Assembly: GCF_009882975.1 (NCBI RefSeq)
Contig: NZ_WTUX01000019.1
Location: forward strand, 301,222 to 365,221
Source: Maritimibacter harenae
Lineage (GTDB): Bacteria > Pseudomonadota > Alphaproteobacteria > Rhodobacterales > Rhodobacteraceae
Length of the DNA stretch: 64,000 bases
Direction: 5' to 3'
Shown here: positions 1-7,270 of the stretch, piece by piece
How positions within the stretch are numbered: position 1 is the stretch's first letter
How the letters are laid out: every line of letters starts with the position of its first letter
The notes under the pieces: model-generated
The model's input: only the letters and a program-made list of their open reading frames with translations
What the model was told of the DNA's origin: nothing
Databases searched by the model: none
Translations under genes and position numbers: made by a program

Positions 1-148
1 TCACGGACTTTCCGGAGCCGCTTTCGCCCACCAGTGCCACCCGTTCCCCCGCCGCGATGGACAGGTCGATGCCGTGCAGCACTTCGCTCAGGCCGCTCAG
101 TCCTTTGAAAGCCAGTTTCAGGTCGCGAATGTCGAGTAGATTGCTCAT
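1..148 (-). CDS. Peptide ABC transporter ATP-binding protein, N-terminal fragment
   Basis: This is the first 49 codons of an ABC ATPase, cut off by the left edge of the window. It reads MSNLLDIRDLKLAFKGL and ends in a Walker A motif, GESGSGKS, at about residues 40-47. That spacing is typical of DppD/OppD ATPases, which power peptide uptake from the cytoplasmic face of the membrane. Its ATG overlaps the stop of the upstream permease gene by 4 bp (ATGA), so it is translationally coupled to the two permeases and the binding protein further upstream. The Q-loop, signature motif and Walker B lie outside the window, so the substrate class is inferred from the operon. Confidence 0.85.
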   Translation of the reverse strand, partial: MSNLLDIRDLKLAFKGLSGLSEVLHGIDLSIAAGERVALVGESGSGKSV

Positions 149-978
149 TCGTCCACCCCCAGGATTTCCCGCAGCCCGTCGCCGAACAGGTTGAAGCCGA
201 ACACCGCCAGAAGGATCGCGAGGCCGGGGAAGACGGTCATCCACCAGCTGTCCGGCAGGTAGCGCGCGCCCTCGGCGACCATTGAACCCAGGTCGGGCGT
301 TGGCGGTTGCACCCCGAGCCCGAGGAACGACAGCGACGAGGCAATGATGATCACGAAACCCATGTCGAGCGTCATCTTGGTGATGATCGCCGGCAGGCAG
401 TTGGGCAGGATTTCCCGGATCGTGATGTGCGCTGTGGAGGCGCCGATGACCTCTGCCGCCAGCACGTAGCCTTCTTCGCGCTCCGACCGGGCGATTGAGT
501 AGACCAGCCGCGCATACCAGGGCCACCACATTACGGTGACCGCGATCATCGCGTTGGCCAGGGTGGGTTCCAGCACGCCCAGCACGGCGATGGCCAGCAC
601 CAGTGGGGGGATCGACAGGAAGACGTCCACCAGCCGCATCAGCACCGCCTCGATCCATCCGCCCAGGTAGCCGGCCATGAGCCCCACGACCGTGCCCACG
701 GGCGCGGCGATGATCAGCACCACGACCCCGAGGCCGAGGCTGATCCGGTAGGCGTAGAGGATACGGCTGAAAATGTCGCGGCCGACCAGGTCTGTGCCCA
801 TCCAGTTGCGTGTGGAGGGGGGCCGGTTCGCGAAGGCGAAATCCACGACAGAACCGTTGTGGGTCGGGAACGGCGCGATTAGCGGCGCGAAAAGCGCGGC
901 GGCCAAAATCAGGAGGACCAGAACCAGCCCCGTTAGCGACAGCGGGTTCGACGATATGATGCGCAGCGCCCGGATCAT
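145..978 (-). CDS. Dipeptide/oligopeptide ABC transporter permease, DppC type
   Basis: A 277-residue inner-membrane permease of the DppC/OppC family. It has an N-terminal hydrophobic segment (LTGLVLVLLILAAALFAPLIAP), the family's GTDLVGRDIFSRI motif near residues 61-73, several later membrane segments and the cytoplasmic EAA-type loop AAEVIGAS near residue 173, which docks to the ATPase. The length is usual for DppC. It overlaps the preceding DppB-like gene and the following ATPase gene by 4 bp each, so the operon order is regulator, binding protein, permease B, permease C, ATPase. The transported substrate cannot be read from the permease; peptides are the default for the family, but nickel or other solutes are possible. 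Confidence 0.9.
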   Translation of the reverse strand: MIRALRIISSNPLSLTGLVLVLLILAAALFAPLIAPFPTHNGSVVDFAFANRPPSTRNWMGTDLVGRDIFSRILYAYRISLGLGVVVLIIAAPVGTVVGLMAGYLGGWIEAVLMRLVDVFLSIPPLVLAIAVLGVLEPTLANAMIAVTVMWWPWYARLVYSIARSEREEGYVLAAEVIGASTAHITIREILPNCLPAIITKMTLDMGFVIIIASSLSFLGLGVQPPTPDLGSMVAEGARYLPDSWWMTVFPGLAILLAVFGFNLFGDGLREILGVDE

Positions 979-2012
979 GATGTGGCCCTCGTTGAATGGC
1001 GGATGCGCGGATTGAGGAAAGCGATCAGAAGGTCGACGATGATGTTCACCACAAGGAAGGTCAGCGCGATGACCAGAACGGTGCCCATGATTGCATTGAG
1101 ATCCTTGCGCAGGATCACCGCGACCCCGTAGCGTGAGAGGCCTGGCCAGGCGAAGACGGCCTCCACCAGGAAGGCGTTGCCGAGCATCGCCGCGAAATCG
1201 AGGCCGATGATGGTGAGTGACGGGATGAGCGATGGCTTGAAGGCGTAGCGACGGGCGATCCGAGACGGGAAGAAGCCGAAAGCCTGGGCCATCTCGATGT
1301 AGGGCTTGTCGTAGGTTTCAACCATATTCGCGCGCGTAAGCCGCGCCGCCTGTCCAATGCCTGACAGAGCGAGCGCAATGGCGGGCAAGATCAGGTGGTG
1401 GAGTGCATCAATGAAGGCCGCGAAGTTGCCTGCGAGTAGCGTGTCCACGGTCAGAAATCCGGTCGTGCGCGCGATGTCGTAGCTGTCATTCAGACGCCCC
1501 GCGACGGGAAAAAGCGGCAAGTAGAAAGAAAAGAGCAGCATCAGGATCACGGCCCAGACGAAGCTGGGGGCGGAGACCGTGAGGAGCGTGAGGACCCGCA
1601 CGACGTGGTCGGGCCAGCGTCCGCGGTGCCTTGCGGCCAGAATGCCCAGCGGTAGCCCGATGGCCACCATCATGAAACCGGCGACGATGACCAGTTCGAG
1701 GGTGGCCGGCAAGAACTCGGCGATATCAGTGGTCACCCGGCGGTTGGTGTAAAGGGACTCACCCAGATCACCACGCAACACGTCAGCGACAAAGTATCCG
1801 TATTGGGCCACGATTGGCTCGTCGAGGTGCATCTCCGCGCGGATCGCGGCGACCTGATCATCAGTTGCGTTGGGGCCGAGCGCGATGCGGGCCGGATCGC
1901 CTGGAATGACCCGGGCAATGGCGAAGATCAGCATCGAGACCCCGATCAGAACGATCACAGAGATACCGAGCCGTCTCGACAGGATGCGAAGGACAGGTGA
2001 CATGAGGTTCAT
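975..2012 (-). CDS. Dipeptide/oligopeptide ABC transporter permease, DppB type
   Basis: A 345-residue DppB/OppB-family permease with about six membrane segments. The N-terminus LSRRLGISVIVLIGVSMLIF is followed by the family motif VIPGDPARIALG near residues 35-46, and the EAA loop YIEMAQAFGF lies near residue 238. With the DppC-like subunit it forms the membrane channel of the importer. The start at 2012 (MNLMS) has no strong Shine-Dalgarno; an ATG three codons further in is an alternative. It lies 63 bases after the binding-protein gene in the same operon. Confidence 0.9.
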   Translation of the reverse strand: MNLMSPVLRILSRRLGISVIVLIGVSMLIFAIARVIPGDPARIALGPNATDDQVAAIRAEMHLDEPIVAQYGYFVADVLRGDLGESLYTNRRVTTDIAEFLPATLELVIVAGFMMVAIGLPLGILAARHRGRWPDHVVRVLTLLTVSAPSFVWAVILMLLFSFYLPLFPVAGRLNDSYDIARTTGFLTVDTLLAGNFAAFIDALHHLILPAIALALSGIGQAARLTRANMVETYDKPYIEMAQAFGFFPSRIARRYAFKPSLIPSLTIIGLDFAAMLGNAFLVEAVFAWPGLSRYGVAVILRKDLNAIMGTVLVIALTFLVVNIIVDLLIAFLNPRIRHSTRATS

Positions 2013-2075
2013 ACTCAGGTGAGGTGGCCCGAGCCCACGCGGGGCTCGGACAGGAGGGAGACCAGGTGGCCGGGA

Positions 2076-3647
2076 TTACTCCTCGACCATTTCCATCAGC
2101 CGGAAGCTGAAGCCCATTCCATCGAGGCCGAACGCCATTTCCGGGTCGCTGAGCGCCGGGACCTTCACACGGTTCGACGCGGCGAAGACGGATTGCCGAT
2201 CATAACCGTAGATCGTCGGCGCGAGCTCCATCAGGCGGTCGTTCAGGTTGGAATAGGCCTCTTCGCGCTCTTCCTCGCCCGGGCCGCGACGTCCCGCCTC
2301 GAGTGCGGCGTCAACCTCGGCATCGTCCAGGTATTCGGGCGACTGCCAAGTGCCGGGGGTGGAAGAATGATACATGCCGTAGAGCAGGGTATCGGGGTCG
2401 CCGGTGACAGCGTTCACGAAGATCTGGCTGATGTTCGGCGTGTTCTCGGGGCTCGCCACGCGCTCGGTGAAGAGTGCCCAGGGCAGGGTCTCGATCGACG
2501 AAGAGATACCCAACTCAGCGAAGTTTGCCTGCATGAGAAGCGCGAAACGCTCTTCCAGTGGCACTTCCGCGATCCAGCTGATCTCGAGATTCCAGTCCTC
2601 GGGGGCATATGGGCAATCGGCCAGATATTCCCGCGCGGCATCCATGTCGCGCTCGAGAACCTCGTCGGCTGGGTTAGCCCCGAACATGCCCACCGGGATC
2701 GCGCCCGTTGAGGCCGAGCCCGATGACACGTCATCGGTAATCGCGACCATCTGGAGCGCCGTGCCATAGTCGAAGGCATGCGCGAGCGCCTGGCGGCAGT
2801 TCACGTCGTCAAGAGGCGGGCGGGCCGTGTTGAGCTTGATGTAGAACGCGCCAGTGCCGCTTTCGGTCAGGAGCTGGGCGCCATCCTCGGCCAGTGCCCG
2901 GATCACCTCCGGCGGGAGCCACTGGCTTGCAATGTCATGCTCGCCCTGCGCTAAGAGCGTGCGCACGGTGGCCGCCTCGAGGCTGTAGCGCAGCCGGACC
3001 TCATCTGGTGCATGGTCGTCGATGGGCAAGAAGTAGCTATCGCTCACCGCCATGACGGTTTCGTCCTGTGGGTTGTGCGAGCTGACGGTGTAGGCGCCCG
3101 TTCCTGCGGCGTTGGCCGACAGGAATTCCTCACCCCACGGGTCGTCCTCTGTCGCGTTCGCCTCGACCAGCGTCTGGTCTACGATCGGCAGTCGCACGAG
3201 CGACGCAATGAAGGGCGCGTAGGGCTCATCGAGGGTAAAGCGGACGGTGTGTTCGTCGACCGCCTCGGCTTTCACGCCGCCGAAGAGATGCGACAAGCCC
3301 TGTCCGAGCGCCTGCATACGCTCGAGAGAGAAGACTACGTCCGCGGCGCGCATCGGGTTGCCGGACTGGAAGGACACATCGTCGCGCAGGTTGAAGGTGT
3401 AGGTCGCGCCGTCCACCTCCCAGCTCTCAGCCAGGTGCGGTTCGCTGCCGGGCCCACCCTGGGTCGGCAGGACCAGCGTGTCGTAGACGTTGAACATCAG
3501 GATCGAGTCCGCGTAATCCGACGCCTTGGCCGGATCGAGTTCGCCCACGGCAACTTCGTCGAGGCGCAGGACGCTCTGCGTGAAGGCCGGCGAAGTTAGC
3601 GCTGTTGCTGCGGTCATGGCCGCTGCAAGTAGGTGTGTCTTTTTCAT
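2076..3647 (-). CDS. Extracellular solute-binding protein, family 5 (peptide type)
   Basis: The periplasmic substrate-binding component of the peptide ABC importer, 523 residues and typical for SBP family 5. The start at 3647 gives a clean signal peptide (MKKTHLLAAAMTAATALTSPAF, cleavage near residue 24). An open frame continues upstream, but it overlaps the regulator gene and lacks this logic. Family features include AESWEVDGATYTFNLRDDV near residue 70 and the following GNPMRAADVVFSLER, the usual site that shapes the ligand pocket. The start codon overlaps the stop of the XRE-cupin regulator by 4 bp, so regulator and transporter are co-transcribed. Substrate specificity is not visible. Confidence 0.93.
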   Translation of the reverse strand: MKKTHLLAAAMTAATALTSPAFTQSVLRLDEVAVGELDPAKASDYADSILMFNVYDTLVLPTQGGPGSEPHLAESWEVDGATYTFNLRDDVSFQSGNPMRAADVVFSLERMQALGQGLSHLFGGVKAEAVDEHTVRFTLDEPYAPFIASLVRLPIVDQTLVEANATEDDPWGEEFLSANAAGTGAYTVSSHNPQDETVMAVSDSYFLPIDDHAPDEVRLRYSLEAATVRTLLAQGEHDIASQWLPPEVIRALAEDGAQLLTESGTGAFYIKLNTARPPLDDVNCRQALAHAFDYGTALQMVAITDDVSSGSASTGAIPVGMFGANPADEVLERDMDAAREYLADCPYAPEDWNLEISWIAEVPLEERFALLMQANFAELGISSSIETLPWALFTERVASPENTPNISQIFVNAVTGDPDTLLYGMYHSSTPGTWQSPEYLDDAEVDAALEAGRRGPGEEEREEAYSNLNDRLMELAPTIYGYDRQSVFAASNRVKVPALSDPEMAFGLDGMGFSFRLMEMVEE

Positions 3648-4288
3648 TTGATCTGTTCTCCTGTCGGAAGTTTGTTTTCGTTCCCGTTGGCCGGGATACT
3701 GTTGTGAATTGGCGACGGGGCGTCCCCGAAGATGTCCATCGTGCCTGCCCAGAGGATCGAAACGGGCTCGTCCCCGTGGTTCCACGTGGAATGAACGCGT
3801 GTGCTGTCGAAATGAATCGAGTCGCCCGCGCGCAGAATTTCTGCCTTGCCTTCGATCTCGACGGTGACCTCGCCGGCAAGGACAAAAAACATCTCTTCGC
3901 CCCGATGGCTTATTGGTTCGCTGCGATGGCCCGGGGGTTCGTGGACGATCACGGAGTAGAGCTGCGAGCCGGGGAAGCTCGAGGAAAGTCGTTCGTAGTT
4001 CGGTCCTGTCGCATCGACGGAATAGGAAACGCGGTCTGTGCCGCGCGTCGTGCCGTGCCCCGATGGCTGGCTCAAGAAGTCCGAAATCGGCGTCTGGAGC
4101 ACTTCCGCGATGCCGACCAGCGACGACAGGGAAGGCGAAGTCAGACCACGCTCCACTTGGCTGATGAAGCCAACGGACAGGCCAGCGGCATTCGCCACCG
4201 TCTGCATCGACAATCCAAGTTCCTTGCGTCTTTTGCGCAGGGCTGCGCCGAGCGATGGATCGGCGGAAGATGTTTTGGGTTTTACCAT
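3644..4288 (-). CDS. XRE-family transcriptional regulator with C-terminal cupin sensor
   Basis: A 214-residue regulator. Residues about 12-70 form a Cro/C1-type helix-turn-helix (LRKRRKELGLSMQTVANAAG, then GFISQVERGLTSPSLSSLVG). A cupin barrel fills residues ~110-190, with GEEMFFVLAGEVTVEIEGK and the metal-binding-like HRGEE and DSTRVHSTWN segments. This architecture is common in regulators that sense small molecules through the cupin and control a neighbouring transporter. It is the first gene of the peptide transporter operon and overlaps the binding-protein start, so it probably controls its own expression. The repeated ACTAAAA/TTTTAGT boxes at and upstream of its start codon are the likely operators. 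No Shine-Dalgarno is evident. Confidence 0.9.
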   Translation of the reverse strand: MVKPKTSSADPSLGAALRKRRKELGLSMQTVANAAGLSVGFISQVERGLTSPSLSSLVGIAEVLQTPISDFLSQPSGHGTTRGTDRVSYSVDATGPNYERLSSSFPGSQLYSVIVHEPPGHRSEPISHRGEEMFFVLAGEVTVEIEGKAEILRAGDSIHFDSTRVHSTWNHGDEPVSILWAGTMDIFGDAPSPIHNSIPANGNENKLPTGEQIK

Positions 4289-4289
4289 G

Positions 4290-4417
4290 ACTAAAACTTT
4301 GGCCGGGCTGAGGCGGATCCGTCAAGAAATTTTAGTATTAGTGCAAAATCTGTCGTGGTTTCCGTGACTTGTGGAAGAGGGTAAGCAGCTTTGACTAAAT
4401 TTTAGTCAGACTAAAAA
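4290..4417. promoter_or_regulatory. Candidate operator array TTTTAGT/ACTAAAA of the XRE-cupin operon
   Basis: A 17-bp perfect palindrome, TGACTAAATTTTAGTCA, occupies 4392-4408 and is followed at once by another ACTAAAAA (4410-4417). Related half-sites occur at 4327-4342 (AAATTTTAGTATTAGT) and at 4290-4296 (ACTAAAA, touching the start codon of the regulator). The array is AT-rich in a GC-rich genome and lies exactly where the promoter of the regulator-transporter operon must be. Binding by the XRE-cupin protein is inference. Confidence 0.6.
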
Positions 4418-4685
4418 TAGAGAATGGCGCGCGTTACGGGCGAATCGTTTGGGATGATCAGAAGAGGATCGCCAGTGTCTTGGCGGAAAGCGTATCCATC
4501 CGACATGCATTCCCCGATCCATGTATGACCACCGATACCATACCAGGGGCATACCGACTGACCGTGTGCATTGCGCACGATGCGGTTGTGGGCGCAAGGC
4601 CGCCGCTCGCCGGCGAGCGGTTGGTGTCAGCTACGAAAGCGGCGTGAAAGCGAATTGGCGAGACTTGCCGCTGACCGACCGCGTA
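4418..4685. other. Gene-free stretch between the peptide operon promoter and the UDG-like gene
   Basis: No convincing gene, RNA or repeat is seen here. Short open frames have no ribosome binding site and no recognisable composition. It separates the promoter side of the XRE-cupin operon from the 3' end of the leftward UDG-like gene. Confidence 0.5.
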
Positions 4686-5768
4686 TCATAGGCGAACACC
4701 CGTCATTGCAACCATTGCATCTTCGAAGTGGGCCGATGTGGTTCGCTCCCTCCCGAGCCAGTAGTCGTGCGCCTCGTTGTGAATGACGTGATCGAAACCG
4801 TGCGAATCCATGAGATCTGCGTTGCCATGTTCGCGCACGAAGACCTTGGAAAAATACCAATGAGATGCCCGCCGGTTCAGACCGCCAACTTTCTTGTCGC
4901 GAAAATAGATCATCGACTGCATGCGACCGACTCGAAAATCATAATCCGGGTGGTGAGTTATTCTTGCGAAAAACTCTCCAGTTGGCGTGGGAAGCGCCGC
5001 AACCATCGTCCGCACATCCTCGTCAAACTGTCGTCCTGGTCGCAGTGTCTTGCTGACAGATCGTTCGCTGGAAACACTGTTTGTTCCGTCATCACCCTGA
5101 AGCGCGGCTCCGTCAAATTTCCGTTCGTGAAACCGACGCGCGGCGGCACCCCACGAGGTGGCCTTCTCACCGAAGGACTTCCTTGCGCTCGGGTGTAATC
5201 CGCCCGCATCAAACGGGAGGCCGGCCGCCCGCATGCGAGCTTCGGCCTTGGCGCCAAGCGCAACGACGAAGGCGGTCGGAAAAAGCTCAAGTTGGCGAGC
5301 GAGATAGGTCTGGACGCAGGTTCGCTCGACACGACCAGGGTGCGCGCCGCCGGTGACTTTGGCTGGGCAAAGGACGGCATTGGTCAACCAAGTCTTCCGC
5401 AGTTGCGTGTTCAGGGCTTCGTTGGGCCAGAAGGCATCAAGAATGTGGCGCATGTTTCGATGAAACGGTGTCGGACGCCCGCGGCGCTCAATACCGCCGT
5501 TTTCCATTGCTTCGTGGAAAATGCGCAGTGAATTTCGGACCATGTCGGCGGGTGTGCCACGATAGCCAGCTGCGTCGGGCGGATCGCCGGGCTCAGCCGT
5601 GATGATAATCAAGCGGACCTCGGTCAGCGCTCCAGTAGCGCCGCCGAACGCACAGGGAACCAGGCCGCGCTTTGGGTCCCAGACACATGAGGCGGCGCAA
5701 TTGCCCTCAAAATGAACGCACGGCAGGTATGCAGGCTCAAGAATTTCGAGCAGGGATTGTGCGGGCAT
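4686..5768 (-). CDS. Uracil-DNA-glycosylase-superfamily protein with extra C-terminal domain
   Basis: A 360-residue protein. The start at 5768 (MPAQSLLEIL) has an AGGAAC ribosome binding site; the open frame continues upstream without one. Residues ~50-215 look like the UDG fold: IIITAEPGDPPD (residues 54-65) fits the first motif that holds the catalytic water-activating acid, and HPSARKS (192-198) fits the second, DNA-intercalating motif. Four cysteines near the N-terminus (C17, C24, C28, C39) could bind an iron-sulfur cluster or zinc, as in UDG families 4 and 5, though the spacing differs. The last ~140 residues (from about 220) form a separate domain that I do not recognise. Its job may be repair, base-excision-type defence, or DNA recognition without catalysis. 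It lies beside the recombinase cluster but 412 bases from it. Confidence 0.6.
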   Translation of the reverse strand: MPAQSLLEILEPAYLPCVHFEGNCAASCVWDPKRGLVPCAFGGATGALTEVRLIIITAEPGDPPDAAGYRGTPADMVRNSLRIFHEAMENGGIERRGRPTPFHRNMRHILDAFWPNEALNTQLRKTWLTNAVLCPAKVTGGAHPGRVERTCVQTYLARQLELFPTAFVVALGAKAEARMRAAGLPFDAGGLHPSARKSFGEKATSWGAAARRFHERKFDGAALQGDDGTNSVSSERSVSKTLRPGRQFDEDVRTMVAALPTPTGEFFARITHHPDYDFRVGRMQSMIYFRDKKVGGLNRRASHWYFSKVFVREHGNADLMDSHGFDHVIHNEAHDYWLGRERTTSAHFEDAMVAMTGVRL

Positions 5769-6180
5769 TGGGGGTGCGTTCCTGTCTTTCGTGTCTTTGC
5801 CATGAAAAACCAGGACGCGCCAAGAAGACAACGATCGAAATATCGGCGGCAAGGCGTGTCTTCGGAGTCGTGTCAACCAGCCGGCGAGCTTTCGTTGGTA
5901 GCGGAACCGCCATCGGCGCGCGGTCGTTCTGCGGTGCCGCTTACCGTGTCGCTGTCGAGATCATGTAAGGCTCCAAGTCGATGGCGCATGCCTTTGTTGT
6001 GAATTCGGAACCTTCATTCGGCTTGTAACCTCGGATCCTTGGGTATCTCGAAATGCGCGGATCCTCGGCGTGGGGTGATCCCGAGCTGCTCCGCGGGGGG
6101 CCAAGATCTCGGACAGGGCACGGTAGGCGGCCGCCAAGCACGGTTGACCCGGGGGTGACCCCGGATCAACCAGACATGGT
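5769..6180. other. Gene-free stretch upstream of the UDG-like gene
   Basis: 412 bases with no supported gene. It contains the promoter side of the UDG-like gene, including CTGTCTTTCG at 5782-5791, a 10-mer also found in the inverted repeat at 7067-7128. A strong hairpin at 6142-6171 is listed separately. Short open frames on both strands lack ribosome binding sites. Confidence 0.5.
6142..6171 (-). terminator. Hairpin downstream of the small-gene pair
   Basis: GGTTGA at 6142-6147 pairs with TCAACC at 6166-6171. After one C-A mismatch, CCGGGG (6149-6154) pairs with CCCCGG (6159-6164) around a four-base loop. It lies 10 bases after the stop of the gene ending at 6181. There is no U-tract, so it could be a Rho-independent-like stop, an mRNA 3' stabiliser or a binding site. 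Confidence 0.45.
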
Positions 6181-6588
6181 TCACCATCCTTCCGCGCGCT
6201 GCCAAGCCCGGGCATCGGTAGCTGCGGCAATGAAGCGATCGACTTCTCTCTTGGCGTGGGCCAACACCTCACCTGCTGCCGTCAGATGAGAAGTTACGAC
6301 ACCGCCATCGGTATGACAGTCGTCGCAAACGAAGCCGTAATGCGTCTCAGCCTCGACCGAGACCTGAAGGTCATTCGAAAGACCTTCGACCTCCGCGAGT
6401 CCTTCATCGGTCATGTAGGACTGGCGCGACAAGACGGAAATAACCCGCCCGATCCGGACCGCAATGAGCGGTGACATGCTGGCAGGAAACCGCGTGGACG
6501 CAAGTAAGCGTTGCAACTTGAACGCGCGCGTATGCGCTTCGTGCAGGCTCGAACTGAGATCCGAGTGAGTTACGAAGTCGGCGCTCAT
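6181..6588 (-). CDS. Hypothetical protein
   Basis: A 135-residue protein of unknown function with no signal peptide or membrane segment. The sequence is mostly helical. One segment, FVCDDCHTDGGVV near residues 85-97, has a CxxC pair that could bind metal. The start ATG overlaps the stop of the preceding small gene by 4 bp, so the two are translationally coupled. It is the last gene of the leftward recombinase cluster. A role with the recombinases is suggested only by position. Confidence 0.6.
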   Translation of the reverse strand: MSADFVTHSDLSSSLHEAHTRAFKLQRLLASTRFPASMSPLIAVRIGRVISVLSRQSYMTDEGLAEVEGLSNDLQVSVEAETHYGFVCDDCHTDGGVVTSHLTAAGEVLAHAKREVDRFIAAATDARAWQRAEGW

Positions 6589-6950
6589 GCTGCACCCCCT
6601 TCCGGCGTGGAAGGATCTTCCGGCAAACCGGAGATCGCCGCGGAAAACGACTCGGTCAGCAGGCAGAGGTCCTCGACAATGGGCGACAGGATGTCGATTT
6701 CGGCGAAGCGTGACGCTTCGATGCTGTGCTCCACGTTGACGTTTTCGAGCGACAGAAGCCCCAGTAGCGCGGTGGCTTCGCGGCGCAGGCGCGACGTGAC
6801 TTTCCCGGAATCGGTCAGCGCGTCGCGAAACGCGGCTGCGCGCTTGCGCCAGTGGTCTCCGCCGAGCACGTGGCAGGCGTCGTTGAGAGCATCGCCGTGT
6901 TCGGCGACGAACAGGTGCAGGGTGCTGGCCCCGCTCATAAGATCGAACAT
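6585..6950 (-). CDS. Hypothetical helical protein
   Basis: A 121-residue predicted all-helical protein of unknown function, starting MFDLMSGASTLHLFVAEHGD. I chose the ATG at 6950 because AGGGAG lies six bases upstream; the longer open frame runs through a large inverted repeat and has no good initiation signal. ATGs at 6965 and 7016 are alternatives. It overlaps the next gene by 4 bp. The heptad-like pattern of Leu and charged residues suggests a helical bundle. No known family is recognised. Confidence 0.6.
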   Translation of the reverse strand: MFDLMSGASTLHLFVAEHGDALNDACHVLGGDHWRKRAAAFRDALTDSGKVTSRLRREATALLGLLSLENVNVEHSIEASRFAEIDILSPIVEDLCLLTESFSAAISGLPEDPSTPEGGAA

Positions 6951-7066
6951 TTCGTTCTCCCTCATTGCCGCGACATCATGCCTCGGCTTCAAGACCGCCC
7001 ACCTTTCCTTGAGCATCTGTTGTGTTGATTGAGTGGCAGGCTCGAGACCCTCGAGGCGTCCGTTTG

Positions 7067-7128
7067 TGCCTGTCTGTCTGTCTTTCGAGGCCTCACCCGG
7101 AGGGCCTCGAAAGACAGACAGACAGGCA
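7067..7128. repeat. Perfect 26-bp inverted repeat with 10-base loop
   Basis: The left arm, 7067-7092, starts TGCCTGTCTGTCTGTCTTTC. It is exactly complementary to the right arm, 7103-7128, with ten bases (TCACCCGGAG) between them. Each arm contains tandem TGTC/GACA tetramers. A second small palindrome pair, CTCGAG-ACC-CTCGAG, lies beside it at 7041-7055. No U-tract follows on either strand, so this is not a standard intrinsic terminator. It sits between the second recombinase gene and the small-gene pair. Confidence 0.9.
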
Positions 7129-7270
7129 AGAGGCGCACACCCGCCAACCCGGATGGGTCCAACCTCTTCGGGGAGATCTCGCACGCGGACCTCCCCGAAA
7201 CGGAACCACCGATGCCGGAGGTTTCACAATGTATCGTGACGAATTGGCCCGGTCTGGCCCAGGACCTGGA

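Noticed and set aside
3648..4325. Upstream extension of the solute-binding protein frame
   Set aside because: It overlaps the XRE-cupin gene in another frame and would remove the signal peptide from the N-terminus.
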